A stretch of 64,000 nucleotides of DNA, from positions 84,291 through 148,290 of the forward strand of contig JADJBL010000012.1 of assembly GCA_016703765.1 (NCBI GenBank). Reading direction: 5' to 3'. Source of the DNA: Saprospirales bacterium (GTDB lineage: Bacteria; Bacteroidota; Bacteroidia; Chitinophagales; Saprospiraceae). Below the pieces are notes generated by a model. The model made no database searches. It was given only the letters and a program-made list of their open reading frames with translations, and was not told where the DNA came from. A program made the position numbers and the translations under genes. This document shows positions 1 through 8,733 of this stretch, piece by piece. The stretch's first letter is position 1; every line of letters begins with the position of its first letter.

Positions 1-555
1 TGTTATGTGGAGATTCGAACAAGAGTGACGGATTGTGGGGATGTTGGTTCTTCTTTCTGGCTTTATGGAGTGGGCTTTCCGAATGGTATTAGCGAGCCAG
101 ATATTTTTGAGTTAAAAGCAGATTTAAAGAATATTTTTCAAGCAAATTTTCATTACGGTCCTAATTATATTCCCGATGGGAAGGCTCTAAGTGCGGAAAT
201 ACATGTAAAAAATCTAAATGGAGACAACATTGATTTGGATGACTACGACCTAAATTTTGGCATCTTTTGGGATAAGACTCAACTTTCTATGGAGCTAAAT
301 GGGATTGAATACTATAATGTGGAGATGCTTTACGAAAAGTGTAAAAGTAAAATCTGTAAAAACCCATATCGAACCACTCTTCCCTACCATGTCCTTCTTG
401 GAGCAGGTGCTCCATTACTTGGAACAGTCGAGGACTGTAATAGCCTTCCAGATAACCAAAAGGTTGACTATATCCGCGTATATATAGAAGAAGGCGCCAA
501 AGCAGTTAATCTTTATGGCAGTAATTTCAAACCGACCAATAAGATACAGGTTTGA
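1..555 (+). CDS. GH16-like glycoside hydrolase, C-terminal part (5' end outside window)
   Basis: The frame is open at the left edge, so only the last ~184 codons are present. A residue run SEPDIFE fits the GH16 catalytic signature ExDxxE (E30, D32, E35 counted from the GTG at position 7). It is preceded by SSFWLYG, like the SFWL stretch of laminarinase-type GH16 enzymes. NFGIFWD followed by LNGIEYY matches the family's 'YGIEW..DGVEYY' strand, and VDYIRVY near the end matches the usual closing strand. The enzyme would hydrolyse a beta-1,3/1,4-glucan or related polysaccharide outside the cell. The stop at 553-555 lies inside the next reading frame, which carries the sorting domain expected on such an enzyme, so the two may be one frameshifted gene. 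Family assignment is from motifs only; substrate unknown. Confidence 0.7.
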   Translation, partial: CYVEIRTRVTDCGDVGSSFWLYGVGFPNGISEPDIFELKADLKNIFQANFHYGPNYIPDGKALSAEIHVKNLNGDNIDLDDYDLNFGIFWDKTQLSMELNGIEYYNVEMLYEKCKSKICKNPYRTTLPYHVLLGAGAPLLGTVEDCNSLPDNQKVDYIRVYIEEGAKAVNLYGSNFKPTNKIQV

Positions 556-1672
556 AGTTGGTCCGGAAATGAGATGGGGGACAATGTTTTACGTTGATTA
601 TTATCCTGGGGCTGCTTATCTCTGGCAATTAGACCCTGCATTGAAGCCAACAGAGTATACAGATCCAAATTCCAAAACATACAGGCATTTCTGGATCGCG
701 CCAAAAACCGATGCCTTACCCGGCACTTATCCGTGTACTCTGACAGTGACTTTTCCATCAGGGTATCAGGAAATTCTAAATCTGAATGTAGAAATACAAC
801 CTAGCACACTACCAGCGGCGGCAGACATTCTTTTGTTAAATTATCCCCCCACCATTTCTTATCCGGTAGGTGTTTTGGAACAACCTTTCACTACCGGTTA
901 TGAATGGAGTGAAGATGGAGGGTTGAGTTGGATGAAAATTCCAAATAGTTTAACCTATGGCAACATAAACAGATTTGCAGTCGACGATCCAATTAGCTAT
1001 ACCGAAGTTGACGCATGCGTTAGGGCTTATAATACTTGTACGAGGGAAGATTTGCCAAACCCTTCCATCTGTGAAACTATAATTCTGCCTCACATAACCC
1101 CCAATCAATTCCTCACCGGACCTCCCTTCCCCGAAACAATAACCGTTGAGTTGGCAGATGATCCGGATGTTTATGAATTGCGCACCCCAGTGTTGGATTC
1201 CACCACTGCTTTCTTTTGGAGTTTTGATGAAGAAACCTGGTTTAAAGAGGAGAACCCTATAGAAGATACCTTAAATCGTTTTGGGTTTTTCGCTCCCGGA
1301 ACCCCTCCATTCAATATTTTTCTCCGTTCGGAACTGGGAAGTGAGTTATCAGAGGTATATTCGCAATGGGTGGTAATTCCCGATTCTAGTGGTCAGATTT
1401 ATGGATTGCAGCAACCTTTGGGCACAACTCCGCTGACTCTTAATTCCAAAACCCAACAAACTCGAGAGTTCCTATCACAAGAATTGGCCCAAAGAGAAAT
1501 AGTAGAAATTTATACTATCCATGGGGTTCAAATTTGGCGAGGATCGCTTAACGAATATGAGTCGGCGATGTTTTATAGTTGGAATCTACTCTCCGGAATC
1601 TACCTTGTTGTGTTCAAAGATGACAGTGGCCAGTTTTTGGAAATTCAAAAGAAAATTTTACTGAAACAATGA
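515..1672 (+). CDS. Ig-like secreted protein with T9SS-type C-terminal domain
   Basis: 385 codons from the ATG at 515; the frame is open back to 488. There is no signal peptide at this start, which is odd for a protein ending in a sorting domain. The last ~75 residues (…REIVEIYTIHG…SGIYLVVF…KILL) have the layout of a type A T9SS sorting domain. Residues 10-110 resemble an Ig-like beta-sandwich (alternating strands, PGTYPCTLTVTFPSG). It overlaps the GH16 stop by 41 bp in another frame. The simplest reading is that this is the C-terminal half of the upstream GH16 protein, split by an indel near 500-555. The alternative is a separately translated, coupled gene. The stop overlaps the next ATG (ATGA at 1669). 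Confidence 0.6.
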   Translation: MAVISNRPIRYRFEVGPEMRWGTMFYVDYYPGAAYLWQLDPALKPTEYTDPNSKTYRHFWIAPKTDALPGTYPCTLTVTFPSGYQEILNLNVEIQPSTLPAAADILLLNYPPTISYPVGVLEQPFTTGYEWSEDGGLSWMKIPNSLTYGNINRFAVDDPISYTEVDACVRAYNTCTREDLPNPSICETIILPHITPNQFLTGPPFPETITVELADDPDVYELRTPVLDSTTAFFWSFDEETWFKEENPIEDTLNRFGFFAPGTPPFNIFLRSELGSELSEVYSQWVVIPDSSGQIYGLQQPLGTTPLTLNSKTQQTREFLSQELAQREIVEIYTIHGVQIWRGSLNEYESAMFYSWNLLSGIYLVVFKDDSGQFLEIQKKILLKQ

Positions 1673-2233
1673 TACGTGTTCCCCTGATCATTCTTTTACA
1701 TGTAGTCCCCGGATTTCTTCTGGGCCTTCAACCTTTGAACCCCCAGAACCCCCTCCCCCGGATTGCCAACAACATTATTTACGGGGAGGCTTATGGAGTA
1801 GGGGGGGTCTACTCCCTCAACTACGAACGGGTTCTTTTCAGGCGCTGAAGGAAGGCTAATGCTATCTGCCTCATTTGGTGCAAGTTATTACAGTAAACCA
1901 TACTATTTGCAATAATGCCATTTTGCAGAGCGGCTAAATCTCACTTTTGGATATAAAGGAGTTTTCCTTGAGTTGGGTTGTGATCTTATTCTTAGCCGAT
2001 CAAGGACATATAGTTTTCGAGATTATTGGCTTGGCTGGAGTAACACAGGTACCGTTTTGCCCCATGCTGGGTTAAGGTATCAAAGAAAGTCAGCAGCCCC
2101 TTTTTTTAAAGTTTACCTTTTACCCATTCGAAATAATAACGAGAACTATTTCTTGCTTTACCATATAAAGAAGGCTTCAAGTGCCTCCTATTGGTACCTT
2201 TGGGGAGGACTCGCTTTGGGATATACATTTTAA
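1669..2233 (+). pseudogene. Degraded small barrel-like protein, copy 1 of 3
   Basis: It starts at an ATGA overlap with the preceding gene and encodes a hydrophobic leader followed by IANNIIYGEAYGVGGVYS and LNYERVLF. It then loses frame at ~1840 (TGA in 'aggcgctga'). The rest resumes in another frame from ~1935 and ends GGLALGYTF. Copy 2 aligns along its length (…LNYER/INYERM…, AAPFFKVY/SAPFFKVY, WGGLALGYTF/WGGVAVGYTF). The ~190-residue length, alternating strands and terminal aromatic residue suggest a small outer-membrane barrel, but no family is recognised. At least two indels relative to copies 2 and 3 break it. Confidence 0.55.
1741..1899 (+). repeat. ~160-bp direct repeat, left copy
   Basis: It begins at 'ccagaaccccctcccccgg' and is nearly identical to 2909-3067. 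The differences are a few single-base indels and substitutions (for example, 'gggggggtct' here against 'ggggggccta' there). It codes for the start of the mature part of barrel copies 1 and 3, so it marks a recent duplication. Copy 2, lying between, is clearly more diverged. Confidence 0.85.
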
Positions 2234-2265
2234 AAGAAAAAACAGATGGGATTATGGGTTTAATT

Positions 2266-2831
2266 ATGCGCATTTTCGTATTGGCGACAGGGTGCATTTT
2301 CCCTTATTTAAGCCATTTGAATGGGCAACCCGATTCAATAAAGCCAGCGAACAAAATTCTGTACGCTGAAGTGCAGGGGATTGGCGGATTTCAATCTATC
2401 AATTACGAGCGAATGGTTTTCCGAGCATTAGGCAATCGGATATTGGGCTCGGTTTCTGTTGGAGCCAGTTGCCTGATTGCCAACCGGCCCCATGATCAGA
2501 AGTTCGTTTTTTGTTGCTACAACGGGCGAACCTGGCATTTGGCCATAAAAGCTGGTATCTGGAAACTGGCGCCGATCTCATCCTGGACAGAGGAAAAGGT
2601 TATGAGCCTCTTATCCAAGGATGGGAGGTTTGGACATCCAATTTTACTTTCCTGTATCATGTTGGGATTCGTTACCAACAAATCACTTCGGCGCCCTTTT
2701 TCAAGGTCTACGTCTTCCGGATTATGGATCAGGGTACCAACATCTATTTTCTATCCAACATTGGGAAGGAAATAAAGCAAGATGGGCATATGTATTGGTG
2801 GGGTGGAGTAGCCGTCGGTTATACGTTTTAA
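2266..2831 (+). pseudogene. Small barrel-like protein, copy 2 of 3 (frameshifted)
   Basis: ATG at 2266 gives a hydrophobic leader (MRIFVLATGCIFPYL) and then ILYAEVQGIGGFQSINYERM, homologous to copies 1 and 3. The frame shifts near 2505-2520 into the frame holding SWYLETGADLILDRG, SAPFFKVYVF and WWGGVAVGYTF. Joined, the product is ~188 residues with an aromatic C-terminal residue, as in outer-membrane barrels. This is the least damaged copy: one indel would restore it. Function unknown. Confidence 0.55.
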
Positions 2832-2838
2832 TCGGTAA

Positions 2839-3131
2839 TATGAGACAGTTGGAAAAATCCCTTTTCTGGCTTTTTTAGTTGGCTTGTCGCTGGGCGTTCA
2901 TCCTTTATGCGCCCAGAACCCCCTCCCCCGGATTGCCAACAACATTATTTACGGGGAGGCTTATGGAGTAGGGGGGCCTACTCCCTCAACTACGAACGGG
3001 TTCTTTTCCGGGCACTGAAGGAAAGGCTAATGCTATCTGCCTCATTTGGTGCAAGTTATTACAGTAAACACTACTGTGTTTTTGAGATGGCTTCTAATCA
3101 CAAGCCACTAATGACCAGTCACAAAAAATAA
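2839..3131 (+). pseudogene. Truncated barrel-like protein, copy 3 of 3
   Basis: ATG at 2839 starts a leader that hits TAG at 2878. The coding sense resumes in other frames (LSLGVHPLCAQNPLPRIAN, then YSLNYERVLFRALKERLM). Homology with copy 1 stops near 3075, inside the DNA that leads into the convergent acetoacetyl-CoA synthetase gene, so the 3' half is missing. The open frame to 3131 past that point has no counterpart in copies 1 and 2. Confidence 0.5.
2909..3067 (+). repeat. ~160-bp direct repeat, right copy
   Basis: Partner of 1741-1899, from 'ccagaaccccctcccccgg' to 'gttattacagtaaac'. Its right end coincides with the loss of barrel homology and with the step to high-GC backbone DNA, so it may mark the edge of a duplicated or inserted segment. 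Confidence 0.85.
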
Positions 3132-5068
3132 CAGCGCCTCCGGATTCCTCATCGAATCCCTGTTCGCGGCCTTTTCGATGGGTATTCCCAGCAGGATCTT
3201 TTTCACGGGGGCTTCCATTTTCTTTCCGCTGATGGTGTAGGGGATGTCGGGCACGGCGATGACCTTGTCGGGCACGTGGCGGGGCGAACATTGCTTTCGC
3301 AACTCCCCGGCGACGCGTTTGATCAGGTCTTCGTCGAGGATCTTTCCGGTTCCATCATCACGTATAGGGCATATGGTGGTCGCCGTTGGGCAGCTCGAGG
3401 TTGGCGATCAGGCTGTCTTTGATCTCGGGGAAGGTGTCGATGACCCGGTAAATCTCCGCCGTGCCGATGCGGACGCCCTGGCGGTTGAGCGTGGCATCGG
3501 AACGGCCCGTGATGACCAAGGTGCCGCGCGAACTGAGCTTCACCCAGTCGCCGTGGCGCCAGACGCCTTTGTAATCTTCGAAATAACTGGAGCGGTAGCG
3601 CTCGCCCTCCGGGTCGTTCCAGAAAAACACGGGCATAGAGGGCATAGGTTTGGTAATGACCATTTCTCCCACCTCGTCCAGCAAGGGTTGCCCTTTTTCA
3701 TCCCAGGATTCGAGGGCGCAGCCCAGTGCGCGGCATTGGATCTCCCCTTCGTACACGGGCTCCAATGGACAACCGCCGACGAACGCGGTGCAGACGTCTG
3801 TGCCACCGGCCATGGAGCACAGCCAAAGGTCTTTTTTCACTTCTTCGTACACCCATTTAAAAGCGTCGGGAGGCAATGGCGAGCCCGTGGAGCCGATAGA
3901 GCGGAGGGCGGACAGGTCGTTTTCCGCACCGGGCCTGAGACCCTGCCGCATGCAGGCCACCAGATAGGGCGCGCTGGTACCAAAATGGTGTATCCGCGCC
4001 TTTTCGGCAAATTCCCAAAGCACATGGAGGTTGGGATAGCCCGGACTTCCGTCGTACAAGACGATGGTAGCGCCGGCCATCAGGGAGGCCTGCACGAAAT
4101 TCCACATCATCCAGCCCGTAGTCGAGAACCAGAAAAAGCGCTCGCCGGGGTGGACGTCGTTGTGGAAAGCCAGGTATTTCAAATGTTCCAATAGAGATCC
4201 CCCGTGAGAATGCACGATCGCCTTCGGAATGCCGGTGGTGCCGGAGGAATACAGCACCCAGATGGGGTGCTCGAAAGGCACGGGCTCGAATTGCAAGGCG
4301 GGCGCGTCGGCTCGGAAGGTGTCGTTCCAGGAAACCGCTTTTGGAATGCCTGCCGGCTTCGATTCCAGATCGAGGTAGGGGAGGAGGATGAGGAGTTGTA
4401 AGCTGGGAAGCTGTTCGACCAGTTCCTTCACCGTTTCCCCTTTTATCAAATTTCTTACCTCCGTATTGGTAGCCGTCCACCGCGATGAGCACTTTGGGCT
4501 CGATTTGGCGGAAGCGGTCGAGCACGCTGCTGGCCCCGAAATCGGGCGAGCAGCTCGACCAGATGGCGCCCAGGGAGCAGGTGGCTAAAAAGGCGTAGGT
4601 CGCCTCGGGAATATTGGGGAGGAATGCCGCCACCCGGTCGCCTTTGCCGACGCCCTTTGATTTCAAATAGGCCCGCAACGAGGCGACCTGGCTCTCCATT
4701 TCCTCCCAGCTGATCTCGACGAGGGATTGTTGTTCGGACTGAAATACGATGGCCGCCTGCGCATCGTTTCTGCGGAGGAAAATATGCTCCGCGTAATTGA
4801 GGGTGCTGCCCGTAAACCATTTATAGCCAGGCATTTCGGAGCCCTCTAGCACCTTTTGCCAGGGGGTGTATGATTTTACCGAAAAATACTCCCACAGGCT
4901 TTCCCAAAAATCCTCCACCTCTTCCACCGACCATTTCCAAACGGAGGCGTAATCCGCAAATTTTAATCCCTTGTTGGCATCCAGCCATTTGAGGTAATGC
5001 GCCAGGCGTGAATTTTCGCGGAACGAAGGGGAGGGAGACCATAAAACAGGAGGGGTGTCGCGCTGCAT
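3108..5068 (-). CDS. aacS: Acetoacetyl-CoA synthetase (AMP-forming), frameshifted
   Basis: It activates acetoacetate to acetoacetyl-CoA with ATP, usually in ketone-body or polyhydroxybutyrate use. It belongs to the ANL adenylate-forming family. The ATG at 5068 opens a typical N-terminus (LAHYLKWLDANKGLKFADY, VWKWSVEEVEDFWES). The P-loop-like motif YSSGTTGIPKAIVHSHGG, GGTDVCTAF, the HGDW/GRSDATLNRQGVR hinge and the C-terminal ISGKKMEAPVKKIL are all present. The pieces lie in three frames: breaks at ~4440-4460 and ~3350-3360. The merged length is ~653 residues, the usual family size, so the gene is complete except for two indels. It stands alone, converging on the barrel pseudogenes. Confidence 0.88.
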
Positions 5069-5154
5069 GTTTTTGCTTTTCCGGTCTGAAAAAAACGGCT
5101 TTCGCGCCGAAAATACTACTTTTAACGGGAGCTTCCTTCACCTCGCTACTTTTT

Positions 5155-5458
5155 CCCCCGATTGCATCGGGGGCTATGAAGATTAAACCCTTGCAGGGTT
5201 TCTTTCGCTCGTGAGGGTCTCCGACCCGAAATGAGGCGTTCGCAAGTCTCCAGACTTGTGAATCCAGTGTCTCGCAAATTCAGCAAGTCTGGAGACTTGC
5301 AAACAGCGTGTTTCGGGTCAGAGACCCTCACAAGCGGATTGTCCCCCATGCGGGCCAGGAACAAGCGAGAATGAAACCCTGAAAGGGTTTAATATTCATA
5401 GCCCTCGATGCAATCGGGGGGCTTCGGGAATCAAAACGAAGCAACCGCATAGCGGTTG
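5155..5458. repeat. Nested inverted-repeat element (MITE/REP-like)
   Basis: Three nested pairs of inverted arms share one centre. The outer arms are 5155-5201 and 5374-5420 (47 bp, about three mismatches). The middle arms are 5212-5231 and 5311-5330 (20 bp, one mismatch). The inner arms are 5242-5258 and 5284-5300 (17 bp, perfect). A separate small hairpin (CAACCGC-ATA-GCGGTTG, 5442-5458) follows. The whole could fold into one long branched stem. No ORF inside looks real. It fills the 450-bp gap between two divergent genes, so promoters for both may be embedded in or next to it. Confidence 0.85.
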
Positions 5459-5515
5459 AATAATAATATCAAATCGTTGTTTTCATTGAATTGAACAGTT
5501 AAAACAAGACCGAAT

Positions 5516-7090
5516 ATGTTACGGATAACCTGCATCTCCCTGGTCCTGCTCTTTACCCTTTTCTCCTGCGGCGTGCCAAAAACCGCGCAAACGCCCGCTC
5601 CTCCCGCCCCACTCCAGACTCCAGCTGCCGGCGATGACGGCAAGATCGAGGTGGTTTTCCTCCATATCAACGACGTGTATGAAATCGGGCCCCTGGAAGG
5701 AGGCAAGACCGGAGGAATGGCGAGGGTAGCCGCCTATTACAAGCAATTGAAATCTAAAAACCCCCATACCTTTTTCGTGCATGGCGGCGATTTTCTCAGC
5801 CCCTCCCTCATGGGCACCCTCAAATGGAACGACGAGCGCATCCGCGGCAGGCAAATGGTGGAGGTGATGAACGCCTCCGGGGTGCAACTAGTCACCTTCG
5901 GCAACCACGAATTCGACGTCAAGGAGGAGGAGCTTCAGGCCCGCCTGAACGAATCGGCTTTTTATTGGCTTGGCACCACCGTGCGCCGCAATGCCGGCGG
6001 CCAGTTGCCGCCCTTTTTCAAAATGGTGAACGGCGAAAAGAAAGACTGCCCCGACAGCTTTATCTGGCGGGTGACCGATAGCGACGGCACCGAGGCCCGC
6101 ATCGGCGTTTTCGGCCTGACCCTGGGCTCCAACCCCCAGGATTGGGTGTCCTACCTGCCCATCTTTAAAACAGCCACCGAAGTGGCCAACAACCTGAAAG
6201 ACCAGACAGACGTGGTGATAGGACTGACCCACCAGGAACGGATCGACGATCTCAAGCTGGCGGGGATGCTGCCCTACGTGCCCCTCATCATGGGCGGTCA
6301 CGACCACGACCACTCTATCGACACGGTGGGCCAAACCATCATCGCCAAGGCCGATGCCAATGTAAAAACCGTCTACGTGCACCGGATGCTGATCGACAAG
6401 ACGAAAAAAAGCGCCACCATCCGCTCCGAACTGGTGCCAATTACCGACGCCATGCCCTCCGATCCGGCCGTAGAGGCCCTCGTGAACAAGTGGATCGCCA
6501 TTCAGGACGAGAATCTGCGCCAGGTGGTCGATGAGCCCTACGAGGTGGTGTACAATGCCAAAATTCCGCTGGACGGCCTCGAAAAGAGCGTGCGAAATAA
6601 GCAAACCAACATGGGACAACTCATCGCCTCGGCGATGTGGAAATCCTCGAGCCGGCCCATCGATGCCGCCTTTTTCAACGGGGGCTCCATCCGGATCGAC
6701 GACCAGTTGGCCGGCGAGATCCTCGCCATCGATATTTTTCGGGCCATGCCTTTCGGAGGCGCTGTTTGCGAGGTGGAGATGAAAGGAGGACTGCTGGTTA
6801 AAATGCTGGATTCCGGCCTCCAAAACAAGGGAACCGGCGGTTACCTGCAATGGGCCAACCTCAGCCGCAACAATACCGACACGCATTGGCTCCTCGGTGG
6901 CCAGACCATCGATCCGGCCAAAATCTACCGCATCGCCACCAATGACTTCCTGCTCACAGGCAAAGAGACCCGCATGGATTTCTTTACGCCGGATCACCCG
7001 GACATCAAGTCGGTAACAAGGCCAAAAGACAACACGGAACTGGGGTCGGATATCAGAAAGGCCGTGATAGATTACATGAAAAAATCATAA
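5516..7090 (+). CDS. 5'-nucleotidase / UshA-family metallophosphatase lipoprotein
   Basis: A 524-residue protein with a lipoprotein signal (LLFTLFSC, lipid-attached Cys18) and a Pro/Ala-rich linker. An N-terminal calcineurin-like metallophosphatase domain follows: LHINDVYE (D53), HGGDFLSPS, GNHEFD (residues 129-134) and GGHDHDHS near residue 262 supply the usual two-metal ligands. The C-terminal 5'-nucleotidase domain shows NGGSIRID and a YRIATNDFL strand. It should hydrolyse nucleotides or related phosphoesters in the periplasm or at the cell surface. It is a single gene followed by a strong terminator. Substrate specificity cannot be read from the sequence. Confidence 0.88.
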   Translation: MLRITCISLVLLFTLFSCGVPKTAQTPAPPAPLQTPAAGDDGKIEVVFLHINDVYEIGPLEGGKTGGMARVAAYYKQLKSKNPHTFFVHGGDFLSPSLMGTLKWNDERIRGRQMVEVMNASGVQLVTFGNHEFDVKEEELQARLNESAFYWLGTTVRRNAGGQLPPFFKMVNGEKKDCPDSFIWRVTDSDGTEARIGVFGLTLGSNPQDWVSYLPIFKTATEVANNLKDQTDVVIGLTHQERIDDLKLAGMLPYVPLIMGGHDHDHSIDTVGQTIIAKADANVKTVYVHRMLIDKTKKSATIRSELVPITDAMPSDPAVEALVNKWIAIQDENLRQVVDEPYEVVYNAKIPLDGLEKSVRNKQTNMGQLIASAMWKSSSRPIDAAFFNGGSIRIDDQLAGEILAIDIFRAMPFGGAVCEVEMKGGLLVKMLDSGLQNKGTGGYLQWANLSRNNTDTHWLLGGQTIDPAKIYRIATNDFLLTGKETRMDFFTPDHPDIKSVTRPKDNTELGSDIRKAVIDYMKKS

Positions 7091-7091
7091 A

Positions 7092-7127
7092 CGAAAAAAG
7101 ACCTGCTCTCGCAGGTCTTTTTTCGTA
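7092..7127 (+). terminator. Rho-independent terminator of the 5'-nucleotidase gene
   Basis: A perfect 16-bp stem (7092-7107 with 7112-7127) with a 4-nt TCTC loop, A-run on the left and T6 on the right, starting 2 nt after the stop codon. Confidence 0.92.
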
Positions 7128-7130
7128 AAA

Positions 7131-7401
7131 TAAAAATTCACACAAGCGCCTGGGAGTGTTTTGGACCCCCGTGGAGACAGGACTTAGGCAGCCGGTCTGG
7201 TTCAGTAATCCCCTTGTCCCCGAAGGGAACCTCCGAAGAGGTTGAGGCCCGCCCTACACATGCCGAGTCTGGCCAGTATGTCAATGGATATTGTAGAGTC
7301 AAAACAATGAACGGCGCCTGTGTGAAGCTGGTACCAAGGTATGGGAATTTGAATTCTGAGGAAAGAGGGGGAGACAAATATTTGAAACTTTAACAATTAA
7401 T
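7131..7401. other. Non-coding stretch without a recognisable gene
   Basis: About 270 bp between the terminator and the heptamer palindrome. Open frames on the minus strand (up to 79 codons) have no recognisable motif and unconvincing composition. Short complementary pieces near the ends (cacaagcgcc at 7140 and ggcgcctgtgtg at ~7312) could be remnants of a mobile element, but no transposase sequence is seen. Confidence 0.4.
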
Positions 7402-7500
7402 AGTGACTGGTGACTAGTGACTAGTGACTAGTATTTAGTTCTATACTTTACCAGTCACCAGTCACCAGTCACCAGTCACCAGTCACAGTCACCAGTCACC
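7402..7500. repeat. Palindrome made of 7-nt tandem units (GTGACTG/CCAGTCA)
   Basis: The left arm 7402-7432 holds about four units of GTGACTG/GTGACTA. After a 17-nt spacer, the right arm 7450-7500 holds about seven units of CCAGTCA, the reverse complement. One unit in the right arm has lost a base (CAGTCACAGTCACC). The right arm ends 3 bp before the stop codon of the convergent PorV-like gene. It can form a long hairpin in several registers and may act as a terminator for that gene. Confidence 0.85.
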
Positions 7501-7503
7501 GTT

Positions 7504-8583
7504 TCACTTTTTCGGCCTCAAATTCGCCATCAGGGAAATGATATGGGAGTAGCGATTTTGCGAATCGCCCAGATCGGTGTAGGCGTAATCGACGGTGAAG
7601 ACGCCCAGTTTCAACCCCACCCCGATACTGGGCCGTGCGGACCAAAATTCGTCTTTGGCGAAGGACTGTTCCTGTTGAAACTGGTTGACCCCCGTGCGAA
7701 TGAACACGAAATCGTTGTAGCCCAATTCGATGCCGGCCCCGGGGTCGATGCTGAAGGGATCGCCGGAGACGAGGGTGTTGCGGCGGCCATCGGTCGTGAC
7801 ATGGAGGCTGATCTCGGGCTGGAGGCTCACCTTGCCGCTCCGCCACAGATAGCCGGTTCCAAACAGCAGTTGGGGGCGCGTTACTTCGAGGGACTGAATA
7901 TCCGGCAGCTCATTGCCGGTAGCGACGAGCACGGCTTTTTCTTCTTCCGTAAAACTGACCGTCCAGGCATTGAAGGTGCTGGAGATATCCCGGCCCATCA
8001 AGCCGAAGCGCCAGCGGCCCGTCTCCAGGCGGGCGGCCAGGTCCAGCCCGAAGCCCCAGGAGTTGGCAAAGCTGCCGATTATGCGGTGGATGACCTTGAC
8101 ATTGCCACCCAGGGCGAGCTTGCCACCGAGAAAGGAGGTTTGTTGTCCCATCCCGGCCAGGATGGCGTAGTCTGCGGCGGAGAACTCCACGATATTGTCG
8201 TAATTGACGTTTCCCTCCTCGTCGAACAGGGAAAGGGTGTTGGGGATCCCGTCGATGCCGAAGCGGATGGCCGAGATACCCAGCCGGCGTTTGCCGTTTG
8301 CAAAGGGAATGGAGAAGCCCAGATAGTCGTATTTTCCGATCCCGGCAAACCATTCGGCGTGCATGGCGCCGATCTGAAGCCCTTCTTCCGCCGGAAGCGC
8401 CGCAAGCCCCGCGGGATTCCAGTAACCGGCCGTGACGTCGGTGGTGCTCGCGATCACCGCATTGCCCATCGCCTGTGCGCGGGCGCTGATGCCGATGTTC
8501 AAAAATTCATTGCTGTACTTTTGGGCATTTGCCTGGGAAATGCCCGTAAATGCCAGAAGAATAAGAGGGTAATATATCTTCAT
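7504..8583 (-). CDS. PorV/PorQ family outer-membrane protein
   Basis: A 359-residue protein with a signal peptide ending at ANAQ. The start NEFLNIGISARAQAMGNA and TAGYWNPAGLA matches the conserved opening of PorV/PorQ (FadL-like) barrels of Bacteroidota. The body alternates short amphipathic strands and the C-terminus (SLMANLRPKK) is basic. PorV acts as a shuttle in T9SS cargo attachment, and PorQ has been linked to the same process. Which paralogue this is cannot be decided. It has its own 3' palindrome and no operon partner. The cluster of T9SS cargo in this window gives it plausible partners. Confidence 0.82.
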   Translation of the reverse strand: MKIYYPLILLAFTGISQANAQKYSNEFLNIGISARAQAMGNAVIASTTDVTAGYWNPAGLAALPAEEGLQIGAMHAEWFAGIGKYDYLGFSIPFANGKRRLGISAIRFGIDGIPNTLSLFDEEGNVNYDNIVEFSAADYAILAGMGQQTSFLGGKLALGGNVKVIHRIIGSFANSWGFGLDLAARLETGRWRFGLMGRDISSTFNAWTVSFTEEEKAVLVATGNELPDIQSLEVTRPQLLFGTGYLWRSGKVSLQPEISLHVTTDGRRNTLVSGDPFSIDPGAGIELGYNDFVFIRTGVNQFQQEQSFAKDEFWSARPSIGVGLKLGVFTVDYAYTDLGDSQNRYSHIISLMANLRPKK

Positions 8584-8733
8584 AATTTTTCCGATAAACG
8601 GTATGAATTTTGAAATCCTGTTTAAAACGCGGATGCCCTTTTCGTGGTGTGCAAATATCCTATAAAATTGCCGCGGGTGGGAAAGCAGCGATTTAAATTT
8701 TCGGGGTATCTGCCATTAAAGAAAAGAGAAGAA

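Noticed and set aside
3244..4194. 316-codon plus-strand frame inside the acetoacetyl-CoA synthetase region
   Set aside because: Antisense to strongly conserved AacS motifs on the minus strand.
5155..5458. Rho-independent terminator
   Set aside because: It lies between divergent genes' 5' ends, is ~300 bp long and has no U-run; a repeat element fits better.
7138..7377. 79-codon minus-strand frame after the terminator
   Set aside because: No motif, no homologous look and atypical residue use; left as unassigned DNA.
7402..7500. Possible CRISPR array (regularly repeated CCAGTCA)
   Set aside because: Units are 7 nt, contiguous and inverted about a centre; there are no spacers and no cas genes.
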